Program-made: the position numbers and the translations under genes
Notes under the pieces: generated by a model
The model's input: the letters and a program-made list of their open reading frames with translations, nothing else
Databases searched by the model: none
What the model was told of the DNA's origin: nothing
Part shown: in pieces, positions 49,153-60,514 of the stretch
How the letters are laid out: the number at the start of each line of letters is the position of its first letter
How positions within the stretch are numbered: the stretch's first letter is position 1
Source of the DNA: Pseudevernia furfuracea
Lineage: Eukaryota > Ascomycota > Lecanoromycetes > Lecanorales > Parmeliaceae
Direction of reading: 5' to 3'
Length of the DNA: 64,000 nt
Assembly (NCBI GenBank): GCA_022315425.1
Contig: JAIUPT010000029.1
Coordinates: 124,001 to 188,000, forward strand

Positions 49153-49285
49153 TGTTGAATAATATGGGTACTATTGACTGTATTGGCTAGACTGAAGACC
49201 TATAGGTAGTATCTACAGGAGAGTAGGTGTCACACTAGTGCCAAGCCACTAGTCCGGGTAGGGCTGACTGCCATGGTTTTCAACA
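49153..49285 (-). mobile_element. Copia-type LTR (133 bp), identical to the solo LTR at 33 kb
   Basis: On the minus strand it reads TGTTGAAAACC...TTCAACA. Immediately upstream in that strand is a polypurine tract (TGAGGGGGAG, + strand 49286-49295), so this is a 3' LTR and the element body lies to the right, on the minus strand. It is identical over 133 bp to 33044-33176. The flanking base pairs give no testable target duplication because the other end of the element is missing. Confidence 0.9.
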
Positions 49286-50818
49286 CTCCCCCTCAGGCTG
49301 ATCCTACCCACAGTCAAGACAACAACAATATCGATATATTCGTCACAGTCGATGTCTAGCATGACGTCAAAGACGAAGCGAAGAAAGGGCCGAAGCGAAA
49401 TGGTCGTGTGGTTGTGATGTTCTGATCCTCCAAGCAAATCCAACGTAATGCATTTCAATTGAGGTCATCATCACTCCCTCTGATTAGACATCACAATCAG
49501 CCGAATCGTCTTGCATAGCCATGTAGACTCATTTGAAGTAGACGTAGTTCTCAGTCGCGTGACTAGTCTCACGTGCAAGATTCAAATTTTGAGCAGAATC
49601 TCTGGTCCTGGGGCATAAGAAGAAAATTTCTCTTATTTCCGAATCATGACAGTGAAGCTCTATGACTGTACTCTCTGCACATGATACAATAGACCGCTGA
49701 ATAGTGTCAGAAACAGGTCTTCTTGCGACTTATTGACAGATCTTTGCACGCGAGACTTGCTCAGAAGCGTTGATCGTTGAGGAGAAAGAAGATAAGAACG
49801 AAGATAATAAGAACAAGAAAGATGAGTGTTGAAGGGACCTAATCGTGATTTCACCTCTTTTCAATATAGCATACATGAAGGACGACTGTATAATGTAAGC
49901 ATAGAACTGAATGTAGCTGAGGGCTGTGATAAGAGTCGATATAAGAACTCAGCTGGGCGAAAGCAGTAGAAGAAATAGAAAGTCGAAGAAGTAGCTCAAA
50001 AACGACAAAATCGAGGTTTAGCCGAATCGCATGCTGGTCAGAAGGATGTGAATTCCCTTATGTCTATGAGTTTCAAAAAACGCTGGAACTTCTGCTTAGC
50101 CAGTGATTTCGTAAGGTCGTCGGCCTTCATGTCGTTCGTAGACACATAGCTGACATTGATCTTTTTAAGCTTCTGAAGGTTTCGAATGTAGTGATAGACG
50201 ATGTCAATGTGCTTAGATCTCTCGCTGACTTGACGGTTCTTGACCAGAGCAATAACATTATTGTTATCTCTCTTGAGTTCCAGTATAGCTTCAGAGTTGT
50301 CTATAGCATTGACACTCATCTTGTTACAGAGATCAATGATTTCAGAGTAGTCGAGTTTCGTGAACAGAGCAGTTAGTTAAATAGCTTGTCTTGAGCACTT
50401 CGAAAGAATCATATATTTCGCTTCTGTTGTCGATATAGAGACTAATCGTTGTTTTCTACTTGTTTATGAGATTGAATCACTATCAAGCATAAAGACCTAT
50501 CTCATCGTCGACTTTCGATTTCTTATGTCAGCAGCATAGTCTGCATCGAAGTAGTTAATAAGACGTATAGTGTTCTTATCGTCTTCTCGATAGACAATAG
50601 ACATGTTCGCATTGAATCTCAAATACCTCAGCAACGTTTTTATCTCATGATCATGACGAATAGCGAGATTGCTTATAAATTGACTGAGCTTTTCGAGGGC
50701 GAAAGCAATATCAGATCGCGTGTATATTATTATATGCATGAGCTTCTCAATGACTCGAGAGTAGTCGATACTGTCGATTTTCTATTCGTCTGAATCAGCT
50801 GACGATATGTCATCGTAG
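49286..50818 (-). pseudogene. Copia-type pol remnant (RT end and RNase H)
   Basis: Minus strand, reading right to left. 50760-50497 gives EKLMHIIIYTRSDIAFALEKLSQ, the Copia RT/RNase H linker (normally SLMYAMVCTRPDIAFAV). 50319-50038 gives KHIDIVYHYIRNLQK and NDMKADDLTKSLAKQKF, the Copia RNase H end with ADxLTK. Stops separate the pieces. From 50037 to the polypurine tract at 49295 are ~750 bp without recognisable protein, longer than expected, so another boundary may be hidden there. The left pol part is cut off at 50818 by the Gypsy-1 LTR. The 133-bp LTR is intact while the coding part is degraded, which raises the chance that the two belong to different elements. Confidence 0.75.
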
Positions 50819-51086
50819 TGTTAGCAGCGGGACCAAGAGGACAGCTGTCGCATGAGCCCGGGGGTTGCCGAGCGTAACCGAATCGCTTGGCATACGCATG
50901 TCAAGCGGATTCTTGGCGTGAGAAGCTTAAGAGGGCCATGCTTCGAAGTTTCTCATTTTCCTTTCTTAAGAATTAGTCTTACTATTAGATATACTATACG
51001 CAATATATATATCTTCGCTAAGTTCACATTGCTACACAACCCTAGTCTGTCTTATATATATCTATATTATATAAGCCAGTCTAACA
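50819..51086 (+). mobile_element. Gypsy-1 5' LTR (268 bp)
   Basis: Starts TGTTAGCAGCGGG and ends GTCTAACA, TG...CA with inverted TGTTAG/CTAACA. It is 268 bp, like the LTRs at 53201 and 60515. It differs from the 53201 copy by four transitions and one transversion. It interrupts the Copia remnant. Confidence 0.93.
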
Positions 51087-53200
51087 ATTCTAATTCTTCT
51101 TCTCATCGAGAGGTAGTGATTCGAACTTAGTATAATAACAATCACTCGCTCGCAATCGCAACGTATCGGAAACGAAGCAGGTTCATTCAACTCGCACATC
51201 ATGTCTGAAGAACAGTCACAGACAGTGAACCTAAACGAATCAGGTCATGTCTCTGACGTGGAATTCGAGAGTCAAAGACAGTCGACATCTGCTTCGAGAG
51301 ACGATGTTGTCGACCTAACTTTGAACGAGCGATTGGCTCAGGTAACTCAACGTCGAGATCAGCTACTAAAAAGACGACAACTGAATGACATCAACGAAGA
51401 GATCAATGCCCTTCAACGAGAGAAATCGTCAGGTGAACGAGATCAAGACGATGTCGAATCGAACACGTCGAATGTTCGTCGTGACTCTTCTAATGCCCGA
51501 GCAGGGTCAAAACGTCATTTAGATATTGAATTGACACATGTCACAAAACGACGAAGTGTTAAATCAAAGAACCTTGACGATTATCATGACAAATCGAGAC
51601 GAGAGCATCGTGACTGAATACGAGACGTCGAAGTTACATTTATGAATGCCTCAGCGTATTTCCTGAACGATTACGATAAAATTGTTTGATACATATAATT
51701 CCTAACGAGAGACTTCAAGAAACAGTGACATAACGAACGAGAAAAGAACTCGATCAAGATAGAAAGCTGAGATCACTTCGTCTCTTTTCTACTTAACAAA
51801 ATATAGAATTCAATCAATCGACAGCTGAAGGTAAATATGATCTATACGAATACGCGGCAAAGACCATCTCAATTAGTAATTCAATTTGAGATCTATCTTT
51901 TCAGCCTTGAGACATAGTTGTCGTCGTCGAATGAAATTCAACGAGTTACGACGTTGATAACGAGACTTCTTTCGAAACTTCAAGACGATATCACTCGCAC
52001 GAGACAAATAGCCTCGACGCGAGAAGATCTTATCGCTCAGACTACCCGTCTGAAGAATACGAATAAGAGAGTCAACGCACGCTCATCACATAATAGACGA
52101 GACATAAACGATGTCGACTCGAATACGAATCAAAGACGAAACAAAGAAAATGAGAAAGAGAACAAACTCAATAACAATAAACGAGCGACGTAATCTCGCA
52201 AGAATAAGAAAGCGAATACTTCGCGTCGCTCAAACGAAGGTAAACCTCGAGACAAAACGTCGAAAAGCAAGAAATATCTAAAGATAGTCGAATACTATAA
52301 CTGTCATAAGAAGAGACATTACGTAAACGAATATCGACAACCTAAGACAGACGACGTCAATCGTGTGTCTATCGATGACGTTAAAAACATTAATGCTTAT
52401 ACTATCGAGTTATCTTCGTCGAGAAAAGAAAGACTCTCGTCGAAGACTTCTTAACGGCGAGGACAAAACAAGGAGTCATTTCGACACTCAGTATGATTTT
52501 TCTAAAGAAAGTGATTGCAGAAGATCGAGAAGCAACTCTAATGTCGACTTCGACACAATTTGACAACGAGGTCGAAGTCAATGTGATTAATTAGCGCTTT
52601 GCCCTCGAACATAATCTCGAACCAGTCGAAGCGCCTTTATCAAGTGTCAAATGAATAAATAACAACACGATCTTTTGTTATGTCGTCTACCTTGTACACT
52701 ATGAGTTACAAAATAGTTGAAGTCATATAAAGCGATATTCGTATATCTTTTATATTATCGCAAAAGAAGACAATTCACTCTTTATATTAAGACTGTTAAT
52801 ATTAACAGATAAAGATATCGTAATTGATATTGCTAGAAGAATCTGACGCTTTGATGTCGATGCGTATACGTATAAGATACTCTTATTTTAAGATTTTGTT
52901 AACGCATTAAAGAGAGAAAAGTCAATATATGCTTTAGTGATCATAGATAATTTTGGTGCGCGAGTAAGGGAACACCACATTAATAAAGTCTTAGCGAACA
53001 TATCACAATCGCAGACCGCAGACGCTATCTCAAAATTGTTAGAGAAGTTACGCGAATACGAAGACGTATTTTTAATCGAAGAAGTCGATCGACTTTCGTC
53101 GCACGAAGAACGTGATTATGTTATTGAGACTACAGCGAAATCATCATTTGATTTATTATACAATCTATCTAACATCGAGTTAGCGACACTAAGAACATAT
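51087..53200 (+). pseudogene. Gypsy-1 gag and start of pol, degenerate
   Basis: A degenerate gag-like frame starts at 51201 (MSEEQSQTVNLNESG) and is open to 51617. The next pieces (from 51918, with STREDLIAQTTRLK) are broken by stops, including CAA-to-TAA and TGG-to-TAG types. A degraded zinc knuckle is seen near 52290-52340. Pol begins near 52937 (from the DNFGARVREHHINKV region) and stops at 53200, where Gypsy-2 is inserted. The remaining reverse transcriptase part continues at 60788. Compared with Gypsy-2 the same segment shows scattered G-to-A and C-to-T changes. Confidence 0.85.
53196..53200. repeat. Target duplication CATAT, left copy
   Basis: CATAT lies directly before the Gypsy-2 LTR and is repeated directly after the 3' LTR at 60783-60787. 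The flanking sequence of Gypsy-1 joins into one frame when the insert is removed (...AGAACATAT + CTAGACGATG). Confidence 0.93.
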
Positions 53201-53468
53201 TGTTAGCAGCGGGACCAAGAGGACAGCTGTAGCATGAGCCCGGGGGTTGCCGAGCGTAACCGAATCGCTTGGCATACGCATGCCAAGCGGATTCTTGGCG
53301 TGAGAAGCTTAAGAGGGCCATGCCTCGAAGTTTCCCATTTTCCTTCCTTAAGAATTAGTCTTACTATTAGATATACTATACGCAATATATATATCTTCGC
53401 TAAGTTCACATTGCTACACAACCCTAGTCTGTCTTATATATATCTATATTATATAAGCCAGTCTAACA
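53201..53468 (+). mobile_element. Gypsy-2 5' LTR
   Basis: 268 bp, TGTTAGCAGC...GTCTAACA. At LTR offset 150-158 it holds AAGAATTAG (53350-53358), complementary to the 9 bp CTAATTCTT at 53472-53480 just after the LTR. Confidence 0.95.
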
Positions 53469-53471
53469 ATT

Positions 53472-53480
53472 CTAATTCTT
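53472..53480 (+). promoter_or_regulatory. Candidate primer-binding site, self-priming type
   Basis: Three bases after the 5' LTR is CTAATTCTT, perfectly complementary to AAGAATTAG inside the same LTR (53350-53358). The usual tRNA-primer site beginning TGG is absent here. In the Tf1/sushi chromovirus group the first bases of the RNA fold back and prime reverse transcription at this position. Inference: the R region may start near 53350. The match is short, so this is only a candidate. Confidence 0.45.
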
Positions 53481-53582
53481 CTTCTCATCGAGAGGTAGTG
53501 ATTCGAACTTAGTATAATAACAATCACTCGCTCGCAATCGCAACGTATCGGAAACGAAGCAGGTTCATTCAACTCGCACATC

Positions 53583-54836
53583 ATGTCTGAAGAACAGTCA
53601 CAGACAGTGAACCTAAACGAATCAGATCATGTCTCTGACGTGGAATTCGAGAGTCAAAGACAGTCGACATCTGCTTCGGGAGACGATGTTGTCGACCTAA
53701 CTTTGAACGAGCGATTGGCTCAGGTAACTTAACGCCGAGATCAGCTACTAAAAAGACGACAACTGAATAACATCAACGAAGAGATCAATGCCCTTCAACG
53801 AGGGGAATCGTCAGATGAACGGAATCAAGGCGATATCGAATCGAACACGTCGAATGTTCGTCGTGACTCTTCTAATGCCCGAGCAGGGTCAAAACGTCAT
53901 TCAGATATTGAATTGACACATGTCACAAAACGACGAAGTGTTAAATCAAAGAACCTTGACGATTATCATGACAAATCGAGACGAGAGCATCGTGACTGAA
54001 TACGAGACGTCGAAGTTGCATTTATGAATGCCCCAGCGTATTTCCTGAACGATCACGATAAAATTGTTTGATGTATACAATTCCTAGCGGGAGATCTCAA
54101 GGAACAGTGACATAACGAACGAGAAAAGAACTCGATCAAGGTAGAAAGCTAAGATCACTTCGTCTCTTTTCTGCTTAATAAAATATAGAATTCAATCAAT
54201 CGATAGCTGGAGATAAACATGGTCTATACGAATGCGCGGCAAAGACCATCTCAATTAGTAACTCAATTTGAGATCTATCTTTTCAGCCTTGAGACACAGT
54301 TGTCGCCGTCGAACGAAATTCAACGAGTTGCGACGTTGATAACGAGACTTCTTTCGAAACTTCAAGACGACATCACTCGCACGAGACAAATAGTCTCGAC
54401 GCGAGAAGATCTTATCGCTCAGACTACTCGTCTGGAGAATACGAATAAGAGAGTTAACGCACGCTCATTACATGATAGACGAGACATAAACGATGTCGAC
54501 TCGAATACGAATCAAAAACGAAACAAAGAAAATGAGAAAGAGAATAAGCTCAATAACAATAAACGAGCGACGCAATCTCGTAAGAATAAGAAAGCGAATG
54601 CTTCGCGTCGCTCAAACGGAGGTGAATCTCGAGACAAAACGTCGAAAAGCAAGGAATATCTAAAGATAGTCGAATATTATAACTGTCATAAGAAGAGACA
54701 TTACGCAAACGAATATCGACAACTCAAGACAGACGACGTCAATCGCGTGTCTGTCGATGACGTTAAAAACATTAATGCTTATGCTATCGAGTTATCTTCG
54801 TCGAGAAAAGAAAGACTCTCGTCGAAGACTTCTTAA
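53583..54836 (+). pseudogene. Gypsy-2 gag
   Basis: Starts at 53583 with MSEEQSQTVNLNESD, has stops at ~53729 (CAA to TAA) and ~53998, then an open 205-codon part 54219-54836. The latter is highly basic and ends with a CCHC zinc knuckle whose first and last cysteines are now Tyr (54675-54677 and 54714-54716) and whose Gly is Arg: three G-to-A changes in one motif. The knuckle normally binds the genomic RNA. Confidence 0.88.
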
Positions 54837-56210
54837 CGGCGAGAGCAAAACAAGAAGTCATTTCGACACTTAGTATAATTTTCTCAAGAAAAGTGATTGC
54901 AGAAGATCGAGAAGCAATTCTAATGTCGACTTCGACACAATTTAACAACGAGATCGAAGTCAATGTGATTAATCAGCGCTTTGCCCTCGAACATAATCTC
55001 GAATCAGTCGAAGCGTCTTTGTCAAGTGTCAAATGAATAAATGACAATACGATCTTTTGCTATGTCGCCTATCTTATATACTATGAGTTATAAGATAGTT
55101 GAAGTCATACAAAGCGATGTTCGCATATCTTTTATGTCATCGCAAAAGAAGATAATTCACTCTTTATATTAAGACTATCAGCATTAACAGATAAAGATAT
55201 CGTGATTGACATTGTTAAGAGAATCTAACGCTTTAATGTCGATGCGCATACGCATAAAATACTCTCATTTCAAGATTTTGTTAACGCATTGAAGGAAGAA
55301 AAGTTAATGTATGCTTTAATGATCATAGACATTTTTGATGCGTCAGCAAGAAAACATCACCTTGACGAAGTCTTAGCGAACATATTACAATCGCAGGCCG
55401 CAGACGCTATCTCAAAATTGTCAGAGAAGTTGCGCGAATACGAAGACGTATTTTTAATCGAAGAAGTCGATCGACTCCCGTCGCACGAAGAACGTAATTA
55501 TGTCATTGAGACTATAGCGAAATCATCATTTGATTCACTGTACAATCTATCTAACATCGAGTTAGCGACACTGAGAACATATCTAGACGATGTCTTAGCG
55601 AAAGACTGGATTCAGTATTCAACGAGCTCAGCAGAGTCTCTTATTCTTTTCGTATCAAAAAAGAATAACGACTTGCGACTATGTGTCGACTATCGAGAAT
55701 TGAATAAAGTTACGATAAAAAATCGTTATTCTTTGTCTTTGATTAGTGAGACTCTAAATCGTCTAAATGAAGTTAAGAGATTCACAAAATTGAATCTCAA
55801 GAATGCGTATTATCGTATTCGAATTCGCAAGGGCGATAAGTGAAAGACTGCGTTTCGTACGCGTTATGACCACTTTGAGTACTTGATAATGTCATTTGAT
55901 CTAATCAACGCCTCTGCGACCTTTCAGACTTACATCAACAAGTCGTTAACGAGTCTAATTAACAATTTTTGCGTTGTTTATCTTAACGACATTCTAATTT
56001 ATTCGAGTTCGCAAGAAGAACATTTAGATTATATTAAGTAAGTGCTTGAGAGACTAAGACGTTTCAGTCTGTACGCAAGTTTGAAGAAATGTGAGTTCTT
56101 TATCACAGAAGTCGAATTTTTAGACTTCATAATGTTCATCGATAACGTCGCAATGAACAAACGCAGAGTGAAAGCAATTCAGAAGTGATCGAGATCTAAG
56201 TTCTTTCATG
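54837..56210 (+). pseudogene. Gypsy-2 protease and reverse transcriptase
   Basis: The protease part (54837-55280) is too degraded to show a catalytic motif. RT is clear from ~55450: DRLPSHEERNYVIE, LCVDYRELNKVTIKNRYSLS and KLNLKNAYYRIRIRKGD, followed by a TGA at 55841 where the family has Trp (EWKTAFRTRYGHFEY). The active-site box YLDD reads YLND (AAC at 55985-55987), so the first aspartate is lost by a G-to-A change. Further stops at ~56039 and ~56187 (Gln and Trp positions). It is dead by any reading. Confidence 0.92.
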
Positions 56211-56865
56211 AGGTGCAGATCTTTTTGAGCTTTATGAATTTCTATCGGAGATTCATTCATCACTATTCTCAAATTATCGAATCACTCACAAACTTGCTCA
56301 AGAGAAGTACTAAGGGAATCAAGATAGAATCTTTTGATTGGCCTGTTGAGGCGGAGAAGACATTTCGGCGGCTTCGCGAAGCCTTTACGAAAGCGCCCCT
56401 TCTATGTCACTTTGATTCAGAACTTCCCATCAGAGTGAAAACGGATGCTTTAGATTTCGACTTAACAGACATTTTGACCTAGTTACAAAATAACAATAAG
56501 CAATGACATCCCGTTGCATTTCATTCTCGAAAAATGATTTCTGCAGAGCGAAACTATAAGATTCATGATTAGAAGCTACTCGTTATCGTAACGGCCTTCA
56601 AACAGTGACGTCATTATTTGAAAGAGAGTTTTCATCCTATGAAAGTACTTACGAACCATAACAATCTAAAGTACTTCATGAGAATGACGAGTTTGAATGG
56701 GCGACAAGTCAGGTGGGCAATGAAGTTATCAATGTTTGATTTTTTCATTACACACAGGTCAGAGAAGACAAACCCAGTCGATACGTCGTCAAGGCGATCT
56801 GATTACAAGGGTGAAAACGAGTCGCTAAATCGACTGTTGTCAACGTTGTAACAGAAATTGACAGC
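56211..56865 (+). pseudogene. Gypsy-2 RNase H region
   Basis: Thumb/connection FYRRFIHHYSQIIESLTNLL, then FDWPVEAEKTFRRLREAF and the RNase H start APLLCHFDSELPIRVKTDA, LTDILT with stops at ~56480, 56503 and 56608, and a connected part VLTNHNNLKYFMRMTSLNGRQ, ending with a PVDTSSRR-type sequence. The order is that of Ty3/Gypsy pol. Confidence 0.88.
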
Positions 56866-57299
56866 GATAGAAGGTCTGATAAGTTTCATATTTGCTATTA
56901 TTCGAATAGCGTACGAGCAAGATAAGAGTTATGAGCATACGGAGCGCAGCTCAAACGTTGAGCCCTCCTTTGCGATACACAGTCTAGACGTGAATATATA
57001 ACATAATCTAGAAACTAACAATAAGAAAGAAGTGACTGCTTAAAAGATAACATTTACAAATTTAATGATAGCTGTAATTCAAGAGACTTATCTTGATGTT
57101 ATATATTCTTTAAGACTTAGAAAATCTTCAACTACGAGAGCAGAGAGTTCAAGCGAGATGTTTATTTAGAGTACACGTAACGTAGCTGTCGCGTAGCTTA
57201 ACTCTGTTGCTGAGACTATTGATTATAAACAGCTCGTCTCACGCTCAGTAGTTCACATTGCGACAATAAGCGAAACGACATATGATTTCAGTAACAAGT

Positions 57300-58330
57300 T
57301 CATCTTCGAGCTTATCAAAGCACTTTAGCTGAAAGACTCTTATATTTAATAGCGAAGAGAAGGCGAAGCGCAGAACAAGCGAAAGGGTGACGTCGAAGCT
57401 TGAATATGAAATAGTTAGAGACTATTAAGATACAAGAACATGTTGTACGTTCTCGAAGAGGCTTTCGTTCGCGAAGAGCTATTGAGACGTCATTATAATG
57501 ATCCCTTGACGAGACATTTCGATATCGACAAGACACTGAAACTAATGACTAGAAAATACTATTGAGATAGTATTAAGACAGACGTGAAATCATATGTGAA
57601 TATATGTGATGTCTGTCAGAGAGTGAAGGTGAAGCGACATCGTTTACATGACGAGCTGAGTGCGCTTTCTCAATTAAGTCGTTCTTGAAAGAAAATCACG
57701 ATGAATTTCATCACGAATCTTTCTTCAAGTCGACGCAGAGGCTACGTTTACGATGCGATTCTTGTGATCGTCGATAGATACATCAAAATAATAAGATATC
57801 TATCAATCATAAAGAAAATCAATGTCTTCGATCTCGAATAGCTGCTTATGAAAGAAATCTTTCTTCGATTTGATTCATTAGAAGATATAGTCATTGATCG
57901 TGATTCTGTGTTTACGAGTGCGTTTTGATCGCAAGTCTGTTATCAAATGAAGGTGAAACGTAGACTAAGCACTGTCTTTTATTCTCAAACTAATGACCAA
58001 ATCGAACGACAAAATCAAATCTTGAAACACTATCTTCGAGTTTTTTGCAACGAGCAACAAAACGACTGGGCGGATCTCTTGTTTATAGTCGAGTATGTCT
58101 ATTAACAAAGTCAACATAAGACGTTGAATTGCAGTTTATTCTATGCAATGTACGACTACAATTTCGACTTTAAATTGAGAATCGAGAACGATTCTTCTCA
58201 AGGGGAGATGTCAGTAGCGAAAGAACGTGTGAAAGAAATTTATGCGTTACGAGAAGAGCTTGCGAAACGTTGATAAAAAGTATTCGAATCGCAAGCGAAG
58301 ACGTACAACAACAAGTATTAAGCACAATTC
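57300..58330 (+). pseudogene. Gypsy-2 integrase
   Basis: Zinc-binding HHCC motif spans about 57490-57625 (RHYNDPLTRHFD ... NICDVCQRVK). The DDE core follows: MNFITN near 57700, where the first catalytic aspartate is now Asn (GAC or GAT to AAT); VIDRDSVFTSAF (~57895); and QIERQNQILKHYLR with Glu retained (~58000). Many frame-internal stops. The region 56870-57290 between RNase H and integrase holds only degenerate sequence. Confidence 0.88.
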
Positions 58331-58554
58331 TTTCAGAAAGAAGACTTGATAATGTTGTCAATCAAGAATCTCAAACAAAAACGATCAAACAAGAAGCTTT
58401 CGAACAAGATAATTGACTTATTCATTATTCGAAATATCGTAGACAAGCAAGCTTATCGATTAGCGCTTTCGTCAACCTATCGCATATATAACGTTTTTCA
58501 TATATCACTGCTAGAACTCTATCGTCGTAGAGATAATAACACGATATCAGTATA

Positions 58555-58690
58555 TATAGTAGCGAAATTGATAGATGATGAAGAAGAATAAGAGATCGAA
58601 AAGATCTTGAACAAGCGAAAGCGCAAGGGTGAGATGAAATATCTTATTCGTTGAACTAAGTATTCTCATAAGTATAATTAATGAGTATTA
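58555..58690 (+). pseudogene. Gypsy-2 chromodomain
   Basis: Following the GPY-like integrase end (RLALSSTYRIYNVFHISLLE) is a sequence reading EIEKILNKRKRKGEMKYLIR, then a stop at a Trp position, TKYSHKYN. This matches the chromodomain of fungal chromoviruses (WEVEEIL...YLVRWKGYP), which directs integration to heterochromatin marks. Two Trp codons appear as TAA/TGA. Confidence 0.8.
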
Positions 58691-58986
58691 GAGAAAGACA
58701 TGAAACACTCGCAGAAGCTACGAGACGCTTTCGAGAAGTCAAAGAAGCGAAGACGAAGAGCACGATAGATGTATAAAAGATAATATCCCGAAGGGTAACG
58801 ATTCTAAAATTGCCCGAAGACATCGCAACAAAAAAAGGTGCTTAAAGGTCAAAGAGAATCGAAAAAACACAGCTCACAAGCAGCGCAAAGTATATCTATT
58901 ATATCTGACTCGAAGGTCAGGCGCATCAAAGGTGTCGACGTAAGGCCAGGTTACTCCGCCTCTTGCATTATCTCGTTCTTATTCTC

Positions 58987-60055
58987 TCAATCCCTCTCGT
59001 CATTATTCTCATTCTCGTCCTTCTCGTCGTCCGCATCAACTCTCTGAATAATGACATTCACATTCAGTTTCTTCAACTCCCTAGTCCTAGCTGCGGCGAA
59101 CCCGATGAAGGAGACGACGGGAGACGTCGAGAAAGCGGGGGCCCCGTCGAAGAAAGACGACCCGAAGGCGTCGACCTCGCCGGCGAGAGCCTCGTCCCCC
59201 CAGTCATCACCGTCATTGTCCCCACCGTTGTGGCCGTCGTCACCTTCGTTGCCGTTGCGATTGTTATCGCCTTCGCTATCACTGTCGTTAGAAGACGACG
59301 AAGGGAAGTCTGATGAAGGAGAGGGAGAGATCAAATTAAGCGACGAAAGACCCGTCTAGAAGTAACGTTAACATGATCAGAGCGTGATGCTAACGAACCC
59401 GAAGCACATATCGAAAAGCGCATAACATTATACATATCTCGAAGGGTCTTCGACAAATTGCGCAAGGTCCTAGTCTGATCTAGAATCGTCGTCAGCATAT
59501 CGAGCTTCTTATGCTCATCTAAACGATCCTGCACCCGTTGATGCGCCGAGAGCAACTTATCAAATCGTTTAACTTGACGTATTAACGTCGCACGACTGAC
59601 GTAGTCATAATGATACGGGCCTCAGCGACGTCGCATCGATCGAGCGTATCTGACCCGAAGGCGAAACACGTTATTCGCGGACGCCCGAACCGCGGCAATT
59701 GCTGAAATCTATTAGTACTCCGATTAACCCATGTTTTGTTTACGCTATCAATGCGTTTCGAATAGAAATACGTACAGTCACGCAGTTGACTTTCCCCTCT
59801 GCACAATTGTTACATCGTGTCAAATTGTTACCTTCGCTGTCGAACTTGTCATTGCACGACCCTACGTCGTGCTCTCAAGCACGACGCGCACAACGACAGC
59901 ACGAATTCTCCAGAAGACGCTTCACTATACGAGTGAATCGTACGATAAGCGTCGCGAAGACGGGCTGAAAGCGTGTTAATAACGTATACGAAAATCGAGA
60001 AGCTTAGACTCACGGCTAGTGATACAAGAATCGAGGGAACAATTGAAGCTGCCAT
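58987..60055 (-). pseudogene. Antisense Cys-rich/coiled-coil/acidic module inside Gypsy-2
   Basis: Between the chromodomain and the 3' LTR the minus strand carries gene-like pieces in order. ATG at 60055 opens MAASIVPSILVSLA, followed by a candidate intron (60013-59965, GTGAGT...TTTCAG). Then a Cys-rich stretch (about 59910-59780, motifs SCCRC and RCNNCAEG, with one in-frame TGA). Then a second candidate intron (59775-59702, GTACGT, branch TACTAAT, TTTCAG), an open helical part (59621-59331, e.g. FDKLLSAHQRVQDRLDEHKK) and a 115-codon acidic, Ser/Asp-rich end (59334-58987). Joined as drawn, the coil is one frame off, so it is degraded or the junctions differ. Codon use is richer in G/C than the sense pol. 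Function unknown; the layout is Cys-rich, coil, acidic. Coding nature is inferred. Confidence 0.45.
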
Positions 60056-60500
60056 AATCAGACAGATGATACGACAAGGTTCAGTGTATATGTAAGATGT
60101 GTGATGTCTACGTTTGGTGAATGTGAATTAGAATAGAGAAGAGTGTGTTTTGTGAAAAACAAAAAGTTTAAAAAAACAAACTTATACACAACTCACGACT
60201 AGCGCATAGCAATCGTTCACGTCGCTCACTTATGACGACGACGACGCGATTACGCGATTCACAATCAAAACAATAAGGGACATCAACAACGTCGACAAAC
60301 TTTTCGTCGTCTACGACCATACGAACAATTTTATTCTCATACGCAAGGCGTAGGGTTATCACACTCTACGCATTTCAAATTGAGATTTGCAATGTCAGCC
60401 CGAAGCTGACCTGGAAGGACTCTTTCCCTTGTGTCCCCTCTGGGGTTTGAAGGGTTTTAATGAGCCTGTCCAGAGCAATGAATTCGAGGACGAATCCTTG

Positions 60501-60511
60501 AAGGGAGGAGG
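60501..60511 (+). other. Gypsy-2 polypurine tract
   Basis: AAGGGAGGAGG directly before the 3' LTR, the expected primer for plus-strand synthesis. Confidence 0.85.
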
Positions 60512-60514
60512 CCA

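Noticed and set aside
55841..58670. TGA read as tryptophan in the Gypsy elements (code change)
   Set aside because: TGG is still present at other Trp sites, TAG and TAA stops also occur, and host genes use TGA as normal stop; mutation explains it better.
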